Below, one piece after another: positions 12,001-23,259 of a DNA stretch of 64,000 nt. Source of the DNA: Herpomyces periplanetae (lineage: Eukaryota > Ascomycota > Laboulbeniomycetes > Herpomycetales > Herpomycetaceae); NCBI GenBank assembly GCA_009733715.1, contig WMKJ01000020.1, positions 92,039-156,038 of the forward strand. Reading direction: 5' to 3'. Every line of letters begins with the position of its first letter. The stretch's first letter is position 1. The notes under the pieces are model-generated. The model worked only from the letters and a program-made list of their open reading frames with translations, was not told the origin of the DNA and did no database searches. The translations under genes were made by a program, and so were the position numbers.

Positions 12001-12865
12001 GTGTTGCATTATTAGAAGTCCTCAATTTTGACTGAGCTGATGACGGTCGCTGAACCCTTGAGATAACTGATGTATCATCTGTAACTTCAAGACCACCGGA
12101 ACAAACCACTACAGACGTTGCTGGCATTGTGACCTTATCATTGGAATTATTTGATGTAGGTTTATTAGCAAAATTTCGTAGTGTAGAACATTCTTCCCGT
12201 TTGAACGGCGAGGTTGATGGGGGCGCAGCTGTAACAGATGATTGTATTGCCGTTTGACAGTGTTCCGGATGTAGTGTAGACTTTGGGCCCACTTTACATT
12301 CTTCGGCATGTGAAAAAAACACACAATCAGTATCTTTCGAAACAATTTGAGCGCGATTCTCAAAGGATGTGGCTTTCGGGAATAGTCGTTTAGACGTGGG
12401 TGAGCCTGAAGAGACATCATTGTTTGGCGCAATTTCAACGTGATGTACAAAATCGGCAGGTCGATGTAAGCTAAACGGAACAGAGGATTGCGCATTCGGC
12501 GCAAATAAATCACCTAACGGCTGTCAAGATAGTTAGAATATACTACAAACATTGATTCGCAACCTCACACCCCATTATTGGAAGATAATTGAGATTGAGA
12601 GACTTACCACACGTGAATGAGGAGCGAGTCGCCGAAGAGGTGTCTTTGGTGTCCTACCACGCAACTTTCCCGGTGTCTTAAAGACATCTGCTACAGGTCT
12701 ATTACCCGACAAAATTTCGTTCATATGCTCATTTAGCCATTCGAATTCATTATGAACACAGTAAGAAAAATCTTCCGATTCTTGAGAAATTAGCGTCCCG
12801 GCTTGGAGTTTCTCGAATAAAACCCATTGAGGAGTGCCGATCGGCACGCGATTGCGTAGCGACAT
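9089..12865 (-). CDS. SLI15: inner centromere protein INCENP/Sli15/Pic1
   Basis: Scaffold of the chromosomal passenger complex, activating Aurora/Ipl1 kinase at centromeres and the spindle midzone. Three exons are inferred: 12865-12608, 12520-9782 and 9712-9089, about 1206 residues, joined in phase 0 at GTAAGT and GTAAGA donors. The N-terminus has the fungal INCENP centromere-targeting type block (WVLFEKLQAG...EFEWLNEHMNEIL) followed by basic TPGKLRGRTPKTPLRRL. The centre is long, Ser/Thr/Lys-rich and disordered. The C-terminus carries the Aurora-binding IN-box from about residue 1098: SLPDIPSDYFDED, then DWTNSPELKEQLLSQQ, VDPRTVFG and PIKMEEIF, ending GGWVYDPGN. The last intron (9713-9781) has its branch point (actaac) only about 10 nt from the acceptor. 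The start is the first ATG upstream of the conserved block. Confidence 0.93.
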
Positions 12866-13882
12866 TGATAAAAATGGAGTTTCCTCGTGTGAGTAAAAAT
12901 CAATGCAATGCCTCAATTTAACGACAACTAACCCGTACAAATGCAAAAAAATCGAGTAAAGAGGCTGGAAACAGTTAAAATCACGCAGAAGGAAAGGTCT
13001 GAAAAGTGACTCTGTACAAATGGCAAATAAAAGAGTTGAACTACAGCGTGCACACACAGAACAAGACTGATTGATACGCTAAATGAATTTCCAAATTGCA
13101 CCAAAATGGTTCCACTAGTCGTAGTTTCAAGGGATAACAAATACAACTTAACCTATCGAACAATATGCGCGCGCGGGCGCATATCGCGAAATACTTGCAA
13201 ATTAATCACGGAAATATAAAACAAGTTAAAAAATAAAAACGCGTTACAAACGAAGAGAATGAAAGTGCATCACTACACTATAATAAATCATACTAGTCCC
13301 AAAGAAACTAGGTCAAAAAAGGGAAAACTTGTCCGAGAGATACGATCGCGCGTGCGCGCTTAACCCGTTTACCATCCCCAAACCTAGCCAACTGCCCACA
13401 GTAACGTGACTTGACAAATGTTGCCATCCGCCTAAACTCCGGTTAAATTGGCGGAAGACGACACAGCCACACTAGCGTCAATTACCATGACCAAGGGGGA
13501 GGGTAATGATTGAACGTGAAAGTATTTAGCAGTAACTAGATCGAAGTTTTTAAAAATTTAAATGTGTTAAATTCATTTATAAAATACAAAAACTAAATTC
13601 TGTTCACGTATAACCAAATTGTCAACTAATGTACAATTTTACTCTCTAACCCATTCCATTCTCCTCCCAATAACCAAATCGCCGTTTTCCAAGCCACATG
13701 TTTTCCTTATCACATGACCTGTACATATTTACAGATTTCCGTTCTGGGCGATACACCTGGAGAGATGGTTAGAAGATGAAAAATTGTGTTTCCATGATTG
13801 ATTAAGTTTATCATAGTAAAGGTGAGTATATTTTAAATATTAGGCCTTGAGATGATTAGATATTATTGGTTAATTACTTAGT
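12866..13882. promoter_or_regulatory. INCENP upstream region with CG-rich palindromic motifs
   Basis: No convincing gene. An MCB-like ACGCGT lies at 13239-13244. Two CG-rich blocks, GCGCGCGCGGGCGC near 13165 and CGATCGCGCGTGCGCGC near 13344, stand out in AT-rich DNA. They sit 300-480 nt upstream of the INCENP start. Cell-cycle control through them is inference. Confidence 0.4.
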
Positions 13883-15681
13883 TTATAAGTGTGGTAAATT
13901 ATTCGTTTCTAATTTGAAGAAATTTTGTCGTTTTGCCTCATCCCCGTATACCCAACCCCAAATTCCAATCCATTCCTTGCTTTGATCCGATAATAATTCA
14001 AGGGAATCAGCATCCGCTGGGTTGGCTAAAAATCTGACTCCAGTTTCTCCTAGTCTTCCTATTATGTATCCTTGTTCGGCTCGACCCGATCGGTCAAATT
14101 GAACCGTATAAGTCTCTATAATCGCTCTTTGTCTCCTCTTCACCAAATCTATCATATCGGGACAATCATCATAACTTAATTTTGACGGTAACATACGATG
14201 AACAGGATACCCAAAATTGTCATTACGCGAGTCATTACTCAGACACATTGCATGTTGATACGTTACAACGCCTCCATTTGCAAGAATTAATCCATACCTC
14301 CTCCTTTGTACACGACCCAGGGAACTGTTGGCATGTTCATTTTGTCGTAGCCGTCGAACCATCTCAGTTATCGCATGCATAGAATAATTATTTCCCGCTC
14401 CTCCAAAGAATGTCAATCCTCCCAATACGGTCAATTCTCTAGCGCCTTTTCCCGTAATTTTCAAGCCCAAATGATCCGCTGCCAGTTTGGGCACTATAGG
14501 AAAACAAGAATACATATCAAGTAGTTCAATATCATCTATCTTTAAGTTTCCCGAGACCGCAAGGGTAGTGTCCAATGTCCTTGATATAGCCGGAGATGAA
14601 AAGAAATTTGGTCGTAACCAAAATTCCTCATTATCAGATGTTCCGGCACCGCCAATTGGGTATATCCATTTTTCTTTGGATATTCCAAGTTTGCTTGCTA
14701 AATCTGTTGATGTAAGGATCACAGCAGCAGCTAAGTTAACAGTATTAAATGCGTTCATAAGCAATGGATCTACTCAGCCAATAGTCAGTATTAACATGTA
14801 CAAACTTCTACTGGGAGAGACGTAGACTGCCCGTCTCTGACAGTATACTTGTGTACTTGCATTGGAAATGTTAATTACTTACACGGTAGACAGACAAATC
14901 TACCCCATTCATTTGCCTCTCTCTTGGAACCAGTCTTCCATGTGTGATCGTTAATTCCCCATGAAAAAGTATTTTTTCGTGCAATCGACTCGAATCGTGA
15001 ATACAATTCTTCATTTTCCTTTATATTCTCGTGAGGGGTTTGTTGCTTGAAAGCTCGTCTTCCCATTTCATAAAGGGGATAAACGTGTATCGGCAACCCA
15101 ATTCCATGATTTCTTCCTATATCTGAACTCTTACCTTGACCAATTTCACTTAATACTACTGGTTTCGTGCCCAATGGCAATGGAGTCCATGATGGAGGTG
15201 GATAAACTCCCAATTTACTACACGATGCTAGTGAAGCTAAAGCTTCACCGCCCGTTATAATAACGGCTGCGTGCTCCCCACGTGCAATACGTTTTGCTGC
15301 TTCGTCCAATGCAAGAATTGGTCCATTCCCTCCATGTTCAAGTATTTCTAAATGCATCAAGTTAATCGAGTTCGCAAGGCCTAATTTAGTGGCCAATAGC
15401 TTGGGAAGAGAAGCGTATTGCCACGTCCACGGTGGTACTACGGTTATAGATGATATATGTGCGTGAAGTCGTGATGAGGTTATTGGGTGAATTTGTGATT
15501 TAAAGGGTGGTTGACTAGCCAGCTGGTTTGCTTCAATTATTTCATGAGTGAGGGCATCATCAATACAACGATTAATTGCTTCAATCATAAGATCTGCCGG
15601 TTCAACCGCTGCTTCGGCGTGAACATTGCGGTTTACCACTTCCCCAATACCAATGATCACTGGTTCAAAATGTAATGACAT
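13883..15681 (-). CDS. thiolase-like protein (TLP/SCP2-thiolase family), probably lacking the nucleophilic cysteine
   Basis: Member of the acetyl-CoA acetyltransferase/thiolase fold, likely in acyl-CoA metabolism; substrate unknown. Exons are 15681-14883 and 14769-13883, joined to give ...FVCLPYPLLMNAFNTVNLAAAVI, 561 residues. The N-terminal lobe begins FEPVIIGIGEVVNR and includes AKRIARGEHAAVIITGGEAL. The C-terminal lobe has DIELLDMYSCFPIVPKLAADHLGL and GGLTFFGGAGNNYSMHAI, followed by an extra beta-rich C-terminal domain (GYIIGRLGETGVRFLANP). Where thiolases have the Cys nucleophile this protein has LEHGGNGPI, the pattern of thiolase-like proteins that lack it. There is no obvious peroxisomal C-terminal SKL (it ends NNLPHL), and mitochondrial targeting is not evident. 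The intron 14770-14882 uses a GTAAGT donor. Confidence 0.85.
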
Positions 15682-16083
15682 TGTAGCTGGTACAATACTA
15701 TTTTGAATAATATTCGCTTGTTTGATTTTTTAAACGAGAAATTCCCTTCCAACAATGAAAATGATTATTTTACTCAATTAAAAGTGCAAATTTTAATGCA
15801 TTGGATTGACAATTTCGATTCATTTCATGTGTAGCTCATAATTAAACATGGCAAAAGCAGAAAAATTTGGCACTAGCTTAAAGAAAAGTGTATACTACAA
15901 ACTTAATTACGTCATGGATGTGGGTAAACTTTCTGTCCAGCCGGCTTTTCCCCGGGTAAGCGTCGGTTAATTGTCCTAGTCGTTACATCGCCGAGTTAGG
16001 CGTTGATATTGTTCATGGTCCAATCAAAACTGTCATTGCGGTAAAGTAAGCGGGTATAACATGCCTTAATCTTGGATTCTGAC
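15682..16083. other. upstream region of the thiolase-like gene and of tRNA-Phe
   Basis: No gene seen. TTACGTCA, a CRE half-site variant, occurs at about 15907. Confidence 0.35.
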
Positions 16084-16088
16084 GCGGG

Positions 16089-16120
<32 letters not shown>

Positions 16121-16186
16121 CGGGACGTCGAGAGTCGGCTGTCTGTGGCGATCTGGAGGTCTCCGGTTCGATCCCGGATCACCGCA
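16084..16186 (+). tRNA. tRNA-Phe(GAA) with a 30-nt intron
   Basis: The cloverleaf begins GCGGGGATAGCTCAGTTGGG, close to yeast tRNA-Phe. The anticodon stem TCAGA pairs with TCTGG (one G-U) around the loop CTGAAGA, anticodon GAA at positions 34-36. The 5' exon is 16084-16120, the intron 16121-16150, immediately after position 37 (G), and the 3' exon 16151-16186. The T arm is TCCGG-TTCGATC-CCGGA, and the acceptor 3' strand TCACCGC plus discriminator A follows. The acceptor stem has a single G5-A68 mismatch. A TTTT run, a possible terminator, lies at about 16230 after a CCCCC/GGGGG hairpin. Confidence 0.92.
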
Positions 16187-16499
16187 GGGTTATCTTCTAC
16201 CCGAAGTGGTCCCCCTGGGGGTGCTTCTGTTTTGCGATGCGCGTGCTCAGTTAACTTCACAGTCACCCATGGGCCCTTCAGATGGGGTATTAAATCAGTT
16301 GAGATTGGGGTGTTTTTGGTGATCGTCAACTACATTATTAATGCTCGTCGATTTATGGTACATTAGCCAAATAAGCGAGTGCAATTAGTTCATGGGTGAG
16401 CGAATGATTTTTGAAACAAAGATGCCATGTAATCCAAAATATAAAGTTGAGCGAAAGACGGATTAAAATAACAAAATTTGACATGAAAACCGCCTCTCT
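16187..16499. other. tRNA-Phe 3' flank and fumarate reductase 3' region
   Basis: No gene. Contains the short CCCCCTGGGGG inverted repeat near 16212 and otherwise ordinary AT-rich sequence. Confidence 0.35.
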
Positions 16500-18570
16500 T
16501 TAATATTCCAATTTTACTTCTTGTCCTTTCACTTTACCAATAACCACATCCGGTGCATACTTGGGTATAACTTCATCATCGTGAAGCATCTCAAATTCTT
16601 CAGTGGCATCCCGGCCCATGTGTGAATATAATGCTTGAGGACCACCGGGGTGTTCGTTTACCCAATTTGTTAAATCAAGAACCACCCCTTTAACAGCGAT
16701 CCAAAGGTCTTCTTTTTTATTATGCTTTTTGATTTCTTCGATAGAAAACTCTTGATCCGGTACCTTAAAACTCTTTGGCCCGGATGATGATGGTGCACAA
16801 TTACTGTTGCCTGCCTGACTGGATGAACTCGAGCCAGCAGAAGCACCTGACGAGCTCCCATCATTAGCCGATATGTTAGAACCTGAACTTCCACTGAATG
16901 AGTTAGCAGTTCCAGTTCCCCATTCAATTGAAACTCTATTGGGATGATTAGGATCAAGGTGTAAGCTAATTTGATTCAATCTTGACAGAGCTGAAGAGGG
17001 TGAAGACTTCAGAGCTTGTTGAAACATGTACTGCGATGCAGAGTCACCTGCAACACGTCCGTAAACAACACAACCTAATAAAGAAGATCCTCCTAGACGA
17101 TTTGCGCCATGTACTCCGCCGGCAAGTTCTCCGCAGGCAAACAACCCCTCGAATGGTTGTTCATGTTTGTTTAACACTTGGGCTTTATCATTTATCTCGA
17201 TGCCACCCATAGTAAAGTGTAGAACAGGCTCCATAATGGAGACATGGAAAGTGTCATTTATATCAAACGGAGTGTTATGAAAAAATTTTTTACCAAAGGG
17301 GTCCTTCTTTTTACCACTAGCAATAGCATTGTATTCAGCAAATGTTTGTTTCAAGGCATCTTCACTACAACCTATCGCCTGAACAAGTTCTTTACCCGTC
17401 ATTTTTTTCATCAAACCTCGGCCAGAATAATGGCGAGTGTGAAAGTCCAAAATGTTTGAGGCTTTTGAATTAAGAACTAATCTTATTGGCCAATTTCCGG
17501 CTTCTTTTTGCTCCCATTCTTTACCAGACACGTAGTCACGATGACCAAGTTCATCACAGAACCTTTGACCCTTATTATTTAATAGAAGGCCACCCTCACC
17601 ACGCAGTGCTGAAGGTAAAGGATTATTGTTAGTGAAAAGTAAACCATACAGTAATATAGATAAATTTACCTTCAGCAGCAAGGAACTTCCACTTTGAATG
17701 CGGATCCTTAGGATCAACTAGTCCAGTTGGGTGAACTTGAACTTTGTCTAGATCAATTCCGTTAGCCCCGATAGCCATTAGCATTTTTTGGCCATCACCG
17801 GTAGCATGTTGACCGTTGGTAGAAGAAAGGTTGAATGTATCGGGACGATGTTTCTTGAGGAGAGAATCTGGGCCGAAATCAGCGGCATATCCGCCAGTGG
17901 CCAATACAACAGGACCGTGTAATGTATGTTCTTTCCCATCCAACTCGTAGACCACACCAGTTGCCACGTTATTGTTCATCAAAATTCGAACCACTTTAGC
18001 TTTCTTGAGAAGAGCTGCTCTGTCGGGTTCACTTTCGCAGAGTTGCTCCCAACGCTGCATAAGAGCGTAGGTAATGGCCATACCAGGGAATTTGGCATCA
18101 TGGCCACGATGAGTACGTGGTTGCGAATGACCTCCCAAACGAGAGACAAGAGTGAGATCTAAATTGAAAATATCTTGCAACCATTCAATAGCTGAAGCAG
18201 AGTTATAAGTTAAAACTCTGATGAGATCAGGGCGCGCTTCTTGACGGGCAGACTTTAAAGTATCATCGTAGAATTGTTTAACAGAGTCGGCAATATTAAG
18301 GTCAACTTGAGTACGACTAAGAGCACCATTGATTCCGGAGGTAGCTTTTGTTGAATTCCCTCCCATAAAGTTATTTTTGTCAAGAAGGTATACATTGCCC
18401 CCATTTTGGTAAATGGTATGGGCAGCACTGAGGCCGGATACTGTGAGGTAGGATTAGTAGATGGATTTGAAGTGGCGTAAGATTAAACCAAAGTAAAAAT
18501 TAACTGAATTTGGTATAGAAGGGATGATTAGCTTACATCCAGCACCGACAACAATGATACGGTTCGACAT
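16500..18570 (-). CDS. OSM1: soluble fumarate reductase (Osm1/Frd1-type flavoprotein) fused to cytochrome b5
   Basis: FAD enzyme reducing fumarate to succinate to reoxidise reduced flavins under low oxygen. Exons are 18570-18537, 18440-17670 and 17608-16500; joins give GAGLSGLSAAHTI and FLAAEALRGEGGLLLNN, 637 residues. The N-terminus is directly the FAD dinucleotide fold (MSNRIIVVGAG), so there is no signal or mitochondrial presequence and a cytosolic location is inferred. Further motifs are MGGNSTKATSGINGA, VVLATGGYAAD, the substrate-site HPTGLVDP, and GELAGGVHGANRLGGSSLLGCVVYGR. A Ser/Gly/Asn-rich linker precedes a C-terminal cytochrome b5 domain (about 556-637) with the haem motif NEHPGG and a second histidine in EEFEMLHDDE. 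Yeast Osm1 and Frd1 lack this b5 tail; the fused form occurs in other fungi. Confidence 0.94.
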
Positions 18571-21500
18571 GATTTACGATGAATAAACACGAATATACGG
18601 AAATAGAGAAGAAAGACTTTAGTGTACTATTCACTGTGATATTTTGCCTCAAGATATTACAATAAAGTGAAGGTGTGCTCAGAAAGATGATGTATATTAA
18701 CAGAAAAGATAATGTTTTAACGTTATAGTAGACGTAAACCAAATGAAACTAAAAGAGCGTAAGAATATAAATGTATTGATGAAAATCTAGCAAAGACATG
18801 CACGTTAAACGGAGTAAAAATTGTCCACGACTGTACCGATGAATTTCCACAGGCCTTTTTAATATATATATAAGAGAAATTTCGAATGGTTACGTCTTAT
18901 TTTACAAGTAAACTGATCCACCTCAAGTACGACAACGCAAGACTAACTCCAAACTGCCCAACTTGGTAACCGAACTAGCCTATACTGAAAATGATATCAC
19001 GTGATCTTGTATTAGAAATATAAGTGGGGACAATGATCTGATGTTTGGTTGGGAATTTTGTTGAGCGTCTCATAGGGGAAGTTACAAGTTACTGGAAAAG
19101 GAAGTGGGTATGCAGGTTTCCCGAATAGTTTGGTCCAATTGCCAGTTTAGGTAATATGATAATTGGGATGAAGATTACCGAGTTAGGCAGAGTGAAATTG
19201 GCCAATTGTAGAGCGGAGATAGTTTTAGAGTAAGCCGAATTAATAACATTTTCATTGGTGGATAATTTGCGTATAAAGGATATAGGTATTTGTAGAATAC
19301 TGATGGGGAAACGCGGTAAAACTTAATATTTGAAGAGACTAATGGAATAGTTCATGTGGTCTACGCTTGAAATTGGATAGAGTGTGAATTGTCAAGATAA
19401 CTGCACTAAAGAAATCTATGTAGTAGATTATGAGTGTCTTATTAATCGAGAAATGAATATATTTTAGATGAGTATGTACAGAAATTCAGAGATTTTTTAT
19501 CAATACTCATGCGAAACGTTAAATTTGGCATGTTATGCTTTAGGTGCGTAACCGCCAATATTACAAGTTTCTTACGAGAAAGTTCAGAGTAGCAATGATT
19601 TAATAATCAAAATTAAAAACATAACATCACGAAAATTAGCAATAAAGCAATCTGTAGCAAAATTGGGCTGCACATGTTTGGATAGGTTTGCCATAAGTGC
19701 AAATTAATGCCCAGATTAAAGGGAAAGGCAGGTTAAAACCAATTTTTTGCAAAGTGGTTTGTTGGAATAATGAGCTTTTTCTATGTGGGTAAGTAAAGAT
19801 TCGTGAATTTCTAGTTATGGCGTGCTCAACGTTTAGCAAGGCTAAAACTTTCTTTTATATATTAGATTGCATGGTTGATTGAGATACGTTAACAGCCTTA
19901 ATGAAACATCTTTAAAAAATTTGTCGGTTTGAATACGATTAGTACTGATATAAATGCAGCAAGGCGGCAGAAATGTAACACTAGCAGCTGCCAATGGGTT
20001 TGACATAAGATTTTCTTGGACATTTTGAGAAGAATAGAAATCCATGAAACTGATATATCCCTACGAAATTGATTAGCAAATAGTAATAAGGATTTAAAAA
20101 ATAGTTAATATATGTGATGAATACGTTGGAATCGATGTCACGTGGGATATTGAATATGTATACATAGTATAAGTAAAATATTCATCACATAGATATGGCA
20201 CGTCGAAACTGCAAAATAACGTACCGAGGTTATAATATGTTGAATAAATAGAAGGATAGTGATTAATTTGTCTCGTCAAATAAGTGCATCATTGAGCGAA
20301 TTCCTAACTTTGTAGGGGCAGAGGGAGATCCCTTGGGATGCTCTTTTGTAGAAGTCTCGCAATTAATAGTGGATATTGGAGCTGTTAAGTTGGCATATGT
20401 TTTAGATGAAAAGCGTTCCGTGGTGATACTTAATTGAGTGGAGAGCACTTCTTCCCGTATACCATGGGAGGGAAAATATTTTGGGCGAATAAATCTATAC
20501 ATTTTCACTATAAAAAATTAAAAAGGTGAAGGAAGAATGAAATTCCGAGACTATGATAATAAACAGCAGAGGTGAAGGACGTTAGGTCAATATGAAGTAA
20601 GTAAGCAAGAAAAGAATATGATGAAGCATAGCTCAATATATATACCATACTAGTAGACATGAGTAGCATACTTAAAACGTGCTCAAACGGCATCAATGTT
20701 AGGAATGTCATCAGGCAAGCATTCCGAAAAGGGCAATTAAAAGTTCAAGTGAAGAGGGGATATTACGTCATAAGTATTGTTAGTAATAAGTTTCTATAGT
20801 TTAATTAAATGGTCTAGTACATGTATTAACTCCGCACTATATGTTACCGAACATTTTCCCCAGCTAAATTCACTTCAAGCATGATGCAGTTGAACGTACA
20901 GCATAGCCTCATTGTCCGAAGTATAGCTCACCGCCACTATTTGCCACAGTACTTACAAATTGCGGGAGACGAGGAATTTCGTATTTTCCGGCGTGATTAA
21001 GATTGGTCAGCCGGGAGAAATCCGGCATTGATAGGGTGTGGGGAGCTGGGGGGGAAATGGATGTAGAAATCAAGGTAGATGGCAAATAAGAAATGGTATA
21101 CCGATGGAAACTAATGTGCGTTTAATTGAAAATTTACATTATAAAAGTGAATAAGATAGTATATATACGATTGAATATTTTAATAGGCTCTTGAAAATGG
21201 TTGAAACAAATCTGGAATGAGTTTGTTAGATTTGGTAGTGTACCTGATCATCGCAACGTGCTTTGGATTTAAGTGTTTATTCAATAGAAGAACTGAACGA
21301 TAGAAATTTGAAAGCACAAGTTTCATATGATTAATAGAATTATTCCATATTAACAAGCGAATTTGGAGGGGAAAGATCAACGTGTCACGAGGATAATTCA
21401 AAGTAAAATCTAAATTTTCGAACAGGCACGAATATTGATTGAACATGTTCGAAGTTTATGTTACAAGACAATACCCAACAAATGCAAAAGAAGGTGATGG

Positions 21501-21721
21501 ACAAAGGAAAGATATGCTTAATGTACCGGACAGGAGATTATTCATATCCAGAAAACAAACTTGAGTATTAGGCTTGAACAAATGACCCGATATAAGTATC
21601 ACAAATGGTGCTTTTTGGCTAGTGTATACGGTGAGACTTTTAACGAGCAAAAGCTTGATAGTGAACGATGTTTGAACAAACTAAACGGGTATTAATCAAA
21701 AGCATAGCAAGCGTCCCTTGA
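18571..21721. other. 3.1 kb AT-rich gap between the fumarate reductase and CDT1
   Basis: No recognisable gene fills this gap. The short open frames on the minus strand (for example near 19.6, 20.5, 21.2 and 21.5 kb) have AT-driven composition and no family motif. One, at 20263-20508, could be a real exon and is listed separately. The left end must contain the fumarate reductase promoter and the right end the CDT1 3' untranslated region. Confidence 0.4.
20263..20513 (-). CDS. possible terminal exon of an unrecognised small gene
   Basis: A frame of about 80 codons beginning MKMYRFIRPKYFPSHGIREE and ending MMHLFDETN is preceded directly by TTTTTTATAG, a good splice acceptor. It has more balanced amino-acid use (KGSPSAPTKLGIRS) than the surrounding frames. 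About 200-250 nt upstream on the same strand a short stretch reads SECLPDDIPNIDA before GTTTGA, which could be an earlier exon, but no continuous model with a start codon could be built. No family was recognised. It may be chance. Confidence 0.25.
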
Positions 21722-23149
21722 TTACCTATAAACGGTTCGATGACCTTGAATTACAACACCGTCAATTTGGCCAAAGGACAAAACTCGCAGCCATCCGTTT
21801 GATTCTTTCTCTATGACATTAAGAGCAACACGAATATCATCTTTGGCCAATGGACACTGAGGTAAACTTGATTGGATAGCAGTGGTGACAGTGGATAAGG
21901 GAAAAGACGTGCGAGCAGTAGCAGTAGGCAACCCCTTTGATAAGACCATCAATTCGATTATAGAGGTTATATCCGGTAAATGGGAACGAACCAGATTGGC
22001 AGTAATTTGTTCACCAGAAGAAACTTGTTCGAGGTTTTCAAGAGATTGAATTCGAGCTTTACTAAGAATTGACAATAGGCGTGACGCCGGCGAAAGAGAA
22101 GTATTATGACTTGGTTGGGCATTCAAGGACGAAGATTTAGCGCTTGTTAGAGGGTCGCGCAAAGGTTGGAGCGGTAAAGATGAGCATTTGGTCAACGTAT
22201 TAGACGACTGTGAATCTTTTGAAAGGGTAATATCACCTTTTGAAGGGGAGGAAGTGATACTGAAGCTGGTAATTAAAGTTTGTCTGGTTTTGGAGGAACG
22301 TTTACCTAGTACAGAACGAAGCTTTTCATCGACAGTCTTATCATATTGACGTAATTTAGCCTTATTTGTCGATTCATCGATAGTTGAAACGGGCAATGAA
22401 GCGATGAAAGCATCAGGATCATTAAACTGATTAGAATCGGGTGTAAGGGTTGACCTCCACTGGTTCCATCGGGTATGAATGATATTTATAACTTTGGATA
22501 ATAGGGAAGAATCATCAAATAGGCGTTTAGAAAGGGGAATTTGGCAAGCCTCAAAAGATTTTAGTTCTATAAAAAATTTTCCTTGACCATGATCCGTTAA
22601 TCCGAAGAGAGAATGACCAGTTTCGTTAAATAATTTTAGACAGCGTTGGATATCCAAAAGAGTTGGTTTTCGAGCACCCCAAATACCTTCCAAAAAGGGT
22701 ATGAAGGAGGAAACTTCGATGGAGGGGTTAAAGCCATGGTGGGCTTGGTAGAGAGAAAGAGCTTTCAAGAATGAAGAAGCGAAACGGGAAACTTGGGACA
22801 CAACGGAGGGGAAAGTTTTGGATGGTATTACGGAGGAAAGGGCTGAATCAGGAGAGGGATTAGGATTGGAGAGCTTGGAGGGTTGGAGAAAGAATTGGCG
22901 ATTGGACGTAGGCTTGGAGTAATTGCCAGTCCGTTTTCGTTTGATTTGACGAATGTCTTTTGGGTCTACAGTCAAGGCTGGAGGAGGAGTAACATCATCG
23001 TTGGTTAAAACGGATGCCTTTCTTTTAAGGGAGCCCTTAATAGATGATAAATTTTGAATGGACTTTGTTGAGCGAGCAAAATTTCGAATGGAAGATTTAG
23101 TAGTTGTGCTGGTGGTGGTTCGTAAAGTAAGTTTTTTTGTCTGAGCCAT
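21722..23149 (-). CDS. CDT1: DNA replication licensing factor Cdt1
   Basis: Loads Mcm2-7 onto ORC-bound origins with Cdc6; in metazoa and fission yeast it is restricted to G1/S. The single 475-codon exon has a basic, Thr/Ser-rich disordered N-terminus (about 1-150). Next is a winged-helix region with SSFIPFLEGIWGARKPTLLDIQRCLKLF and GQGKFFIELK, the fungal Cdt1 middle-domain pattern. A second Ser-rich linker follows, then a C-terminal winged helix ending in ESNGWLRVLSFGQIDGVVIQG, the part that contacts Mcm proteins. The start is the ATG immediately after a short leader. Upstream lie one ACGCGT box at 23248-23253 and seven more at 24015-24137, consistent with MBF-type G1/S control. Identification rests on pattern, not on any single catalytic motif. 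Confidence 0.8.
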   Translation of the reverse strand: MAQTKKLTLRTTTSTTTKSSIRNFARSTKSIQNLSSIKGSLKRKASVLTNDDVTPPPALTVDPKDIRQIKRKRTGNYSKPTSNRQFFLQPSKLSNPNPSPDSALSSVIPSKTFPSVVSQVSRFASSFLKALSLYQAHHGFNPSIEVSSFIPFLEGIWGARKPTLLDIQRCLKLFNETGHSLFGLTDHGQGKFFIELKSFEACQIPLSKRLFDDSSLLSKVINIIHTRWNQWRSTLTPDSNQFNDPDAFIASLPVSTIDESTNKAKLRQYDKTVDEKLRSVLGKRSSKTRQTLITSFSITSSPSKGDITLSKDSQSSNTLTKCSSLPLQPLRDPLTSAKSSSLNAQPSHNTSLSPASRLLSILSKARIQSLENLEQVSSGEQITANLVRSHLPDITSIIELMVLSKGLPTATARTSFPLSTVTTAIQSSLPQCPLAKDDIRVALNVIEKESNGWLRVLSFGQIDGVVIQGHRTVYR

Positions 23150-23247
23150 TGCACCAGACCTATTATCGAGGAAGAAAATATGGTGATATATGACGCACAG
23201 AAGGGGTTAGATTATGGTGAAAGGGATAATAGCGATTTACTGCGTGA

Positions 23248-23253
23248 ACGCGT
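23248..23253. promoter_or_regulatory. MCB box ACGCGT, about 100 nt upstream of the CDT1 start
   Basis: A perfect ACGCGT palindrome proximal to the CDT1 start codon. This is the binding site of MBF/DSC1 in yeasts; function here is inferred from the target gene and from the larger upstream cluster. Confidence 0.55.
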
Positions 23254-23259
23254 ATCGAC

